From NCBI RefSeq assembly GCF_040115645.1, contig NC_089560.1, positions 868,001 through 932,000 on the forward strand: 64,000 nt of DNA. Reading direction: 5' to 3'. The stretch comes from Euwallacea fornicatus. Taxonomy: Eukaryota > Arthropoda > Insecta > Coleoptera > Curculionidae. Numbering within the stretch: position 1 is the stretch's first letter; every line of letters starts with the position of its first letter. A program made the translations under genes and the position numbers. Shown here piece after piece: positions 60,771 to 64,000 of this stretch. Below the pieces are notes generated by a model. The model was not told the origin of the DNA and did not search any database. It worked only from the letters and a program-made list of their open reading frames with translations.

Positions 60771-63045
60771 CATGTTTGAGTACGTAAATCTAAAATTCTA
60801 AAACAGATCTTCGGTAGTGGTACTCTTCGCCTTGTACTTTTCTGAGTGACACGTTCTTGGGAGCGCCAACACACAGAAGACTTCAATGAGGTCGTTGATT
60901 CAGAATATACAAAAAAATTTTTAAATGAATTAATGAATTCGGAGGAATGGAAAATCCAAAGCGATTTTAATCCCTGAACGTGTAACCTGAAAAAATTTCT
61001 CCCTCTGTCTTTTACTTTGCATTTACTGTATGCGTCTTAGTTGACCTTCCTTTTCATCCATTAAATTTCTCCATTGACGGTCAAGATGAGCCAAATTTCT
61101 TTGCCTGAACTTTTTTAATGTTTATTCAGAAAAGCTCAGAGACACTTAAACGGATTATTAGCATTGAGTGCAAGCTATTTCACATGCACTTTAGCAGGGT
61201 TTTGCAGAGCCGGCACTTTTGACCGATCTAAACCTCGTTTTGTCCACGTCGTTTCAATTCCAGGAACTATTCCCTGTTTCAAATTTCCTAGGGAAATTTC
61301 TTGAGTCGTCGGTTTATTCGAACATAAGCAAGACTTCTTCCCCTGGTGAGAAGGGGACGGACAAGGTTTCCTAGTCAGATTTAGACGCCTGTCGAGCTGG
61401 GTATTACGGGCACGATCCGTTTATGCATTGATGGTAAGGGAATCCCCATGGCCATACCGGAACATCCTGAAGACCGCAACAGATTTCTCACCGAAACTTT
61501 TCGTTGAGCTCTTAGTTATGGGCGAATGTGATTCTCAGTTAGGTTTAATTGAGATTCTTGTGCAATTTCAAAGCTCCAAGAACGCTCGGTTGCGTGGGAC
61601 ACATGATTTTTAAAAAATAGAAGGAAAATTGAACTATCCACTAACGTGATCGGCAAGGATATTTGACCGTCGTGGGCGCGGCGTCGATGCTTCCCGGGGC
61701 TTTCTGTCTCTGCTTCCCGGGTGGTACTAGGCGAATCAATCCCCTCTAACCATAACTGGATGAGTCCTAGCCTGTTTCCAATCGCATTCCCGTACGCCAT
61801 TTCAAACACAAGAATTATCACTACACACGTTTAATTGTTAAGGAGTGCCACCTAAGTTTTTCTAAAAGAGTCCTTAATACTACTTCTAAAGTTTAACTTA
61901 GGAAACTTTTTAATCATTTACAAAAGTGGGAGAATTGGATAAGCTCCTGAACCTTAAAACTATTTCTACAACGTCCTTAATTTTACATTCCTTACTCTAT
62001 CCTATTAACAGTTCTTGCGTAGTTCTCGGGGTGAGGCTCCTTTCCAGCCTTTCCTCCCGTGGGCGCAGCAGTGGGAATAAGAGATCTAATGATCCCCCCC
62101 GATGATGTACTGATGGTGGGAGTTACTCGGTAAGACACTTTTCACGATCGGTATTAACTCGCGGACACTCACCTAAACTCTCTTTTCTCTTTCGGTTTTT
62201 ACACGGCCGGCGATGTCGTACTCTCTTTTGCCCCGTTCCTAATTCGCGGGGTAGCAAAACTTGTAAAAGAAACCGAAACAAGAGAGCTTTTTCGAGAACC
62301 AAAAACAAGCAAGCTTTTGCGGAGTCAGCAAAAGAACAACCCCCTTACCAAAGCTTGCTTGTCTTTAAATCGTGCCTCTTCAAGGAACACCCATAGGCGT
62401 ATCCCGACTCTACGCTTTTTTCCGCTCTTTTTACCGTATTAAGACGTAACGCTTTAATGGCTAGATTGGGCCTTGTGCGTATTGTCGGTACTTGTAATTG
62501 CACCATGATTTTGGTTCCGACAAAGACTATTGCTGGGAATTCCAACATTTGGTTCGTCCCTCATCTGGGGATAACTGCTGGAAAAACCCAGGGTTTGTCG
62601 GAAATCATGGTGCAGATTGTGAAGGCCATGGGCGTACCACGAGGGTTTTTTGCCCGACCGTATTCTGTTTCTTATATTATTAAAATAATACCTAACTATA
62701 TTTACAAAGTCTTAACTTAGCCCTACAAGAAATTAGGAAAAATCCTGGGTGTTGCCCCTTTTATAGTTTGAATGGCAGGGTTTTTTTTTTAAGGGGGAAC
62801 GGTTCCTCCACAATACCACCTCCGATTTATCGAACATGCACAACTGTGTATGAAATATTGACCTTATCGCCTCACTGAAGGCGATTTCATCAAAGTATCA
62901 ATTTCTATGTTATGAACTCAAATTAAATTTAGACCACGAGTATCATATGTATGCAAAGTGAAGCCTTCTCTATGTTCCTGAGCGAAAAAGCTGTATCGGA
63001 TTACAATGCATATTAATTTGCAGAACTAGCTTTTCTTGCATTAAA
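60771..63045. other. Intergenic region with GC-richer, possibly LTR-retroelement debris
   Basis: From about 61200 to 62800 the composition is less AT-rich than the surroundings. A minus-strand frame (61821-61516) starts MAYGNAIGNRLGLIQLWLEG and has coding-like codon use. CCAACATTTGGTTCGTCCCT near 62540 resembles an LTR end followed by a tRNA-type primer binding site, and a purine tract AAGGGGGAAC lies near 62800. No reverse transcriptase, integrase or paired LTR was found, so the identity stays open. Confidence 0.3.
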
Positions 63046-64000
63046 ATGGAGAATGTGAAGCCGAATAGTTCTGCAAAACGCACTGCGATTGTCATTGGTG
63101 GTGGTCTGGTAATAATAGTGCCCTAATTTGTGCAGAATTTCTCTTCGTCACATTTAAACCTTTCAGGTGGGGTCTTTGTGCACTTGCTTGTTGACCCAGA
63201 GAGGATATAGGGTGACTTTGTATGAAAAAAGACCAGGTAAATCTATCATCTTCTGATTTAAAACACACTCAAATTTCAATAGATATTAGGAAGTTGAAGA
63301 TAGCTAAGGGGCGGTCAATAAACTTGGCCCTGTCGCATAGAGGCAGGAAAGGCCTTAAGTTGGTGGGTATAGAAAACCAAGTACTGAAAACTGCGATTCC
63401 AATGGTTGGGCGATATCTGCATAGAAACGATGGACTTACTGTTTCAGTGCCTTACGACCCTGTTTTAAATCAGGTAGAAAGTATTTGAAGAAGAGCTTTG
63501 CCAAGGAAGACAATGGAAATTGTACAATTTTCATTGTTTTTTTAGTGCATCTATTCCGTGGGGCGAAATATGCTAAACCACATCCTCCTAGATGGTAAGC
63601 TGTATGAAGTTCAGCAATTAAAAGATTCATTAGCTAGGTGATTTTGTATGATCCAATTCATGTGAAAATTATCTGCTCAACTAGCAGGAAATTTACACTC
63701 TCACACAAACAACTTTAGTTGCAGAAAGAAGTGAAGCTGCCTCCCTCTGCTTCGAACACAAGTTGGTAAACGTAGACTTCAAAACCGATATCATTACCAT
63801 ACAGAAGTAAATTTTCCGACATAGTTCAGCCCTCTGATTGAACCTTTTCGGTTGTTTTTGTTTGTAATTTAAGGAATGGTTGGGAGGATTTGGTCAAAAC
63901 CACTGCTGATTTAATAGTTGGGGCAGATGGGGCTTTCTCATCTTTAAGAACGTTCATGCAAAAAATTCCACTTTTTAACTTCTCACAAAATTTCGTCGAT
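63046..64000 (+). CDS. cn: Kynurenine 3-monooxygenase (cinnabar), 5' part, runs off window
   Basis: Exons 63046-63108, 63167-63236, 63283-63473, 63546-63594, 63719-63806, 63874-64000 (open); 196 codons so far. KMO is an FAD-dependent outer-mitochondrial-membrane hydroxylase that turns L-kynurenine into 3-hydroxykynurenine; in insects it feeds ommochrome eye pigment synthesis. Visible: the dinucleotide-binding AIVIGGGLVGSLC (GxGxxG), YEKRPDIRKLK, the substrate/flavin motif GRSINLALSHRGRKGLKLVG, IPMVGRYLH, CIYSVGRNMLNHILLD, and the second FAD motif ADLIVGADGAFSSLRTFM. All are in the order of animal KMO. Start chosen at the ATG giving MENVKPNSSAKRTAIVIGGG; all junctions are GT-AG and in frame. 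The C-terminal membrane anchor lies beyond the window. Confidence 0.96.

Noticed and set aside
62457..62720. 87-codon plus-strand frame in the GC-richer island
   Set aside because: It straddles the putative LTR and primer-site junction and has no motif; not supported as a gene.
1..64000. CRISPR arrays, operons, tRNA or rRNA genes
   Set aside because: No regularly spaced direct repeats, no tRNA-like box A/box B pairs and no rRNA-like conserved stretches were seen; the window is eukaryotic nuclear DNA.

Overview
This is an AT-rich insect nuclear window. It has spliced genes with short GT-AG introns (43-100 nt), arthropod-type TATA plus TCAGT start sites, and a heavy load of Tc1/mariner-like DNA transposons. 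The gene content (slowpoke BK channel, cinnabar/KMO, a probable MBF2-family secreted protein) fits an insect; a beetle is my best guess, but nothing here proves the order.

Layout. (1) 870-12762, + strand: the 3' two thirds of slowpoke (linker, RCK2, calcium bowl, C-terminus); its large introns are filled with transposons. (2) 12763-18755: probable slo 3'UTR, then a 595-bp MITE and a Tc1 element with another transposon nested inside it. (3) 18756-30888: a compact housekeeping block of WDR6 (+), RTF2 (+), the SCYL3-like pseudokinase (-) and RMND5 (+). SCYL3 and RMND5 are head-to-head, 399 bp apart. RTF2 and SCYL3 converge, with a long-inverted-repeat transposon between them. (4) 32231-35128, - strand: a small secreted MBF2-like protein and a complete aldo-keto reductase (AKR). 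(5) 37748-41930: a TIR-bounded element carrying a decayed gene of an uncharacterised transposon-associated family, with a second transposase nested in it. (6) 42624-59969, + strand: a second AKR whose first coding exon lies about 16 kb upstream of the rest. Inside that intron sit two paralogous, strongly expressed-looking genes (48702-50476 and 55515-57245). Each encodes a signal peptide followed by a cysteine-free, Gln/Tyr-rich, helical-repeat protein. (7) 63046-64000: the 5' half of kynurenine 3-monooxygenase (cinnabar), running off the window.

The most interesting item is the nested Gln/Tyr-rich pair. The two genes share core promoter spacing, an ordered series of helical modules, a low-complexity Tyr/Gly/Ser/Pro tail, and an 8-nt last coding exon that encodes only Ala-Ala-stop. 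I do not recognise the family; an extracellular structural or secretory role (silk, glue, secretion or matrix) is inference. The rest of the novelty lies in the transposon landscape: long-inverted-repeat elements ending in ACAGGGT, insertions nested within insertions, and several recurring MITE families.

All exon boundaries were read by eye, checked for reading-frame continuity and compared with remembered family features. No database search was run.
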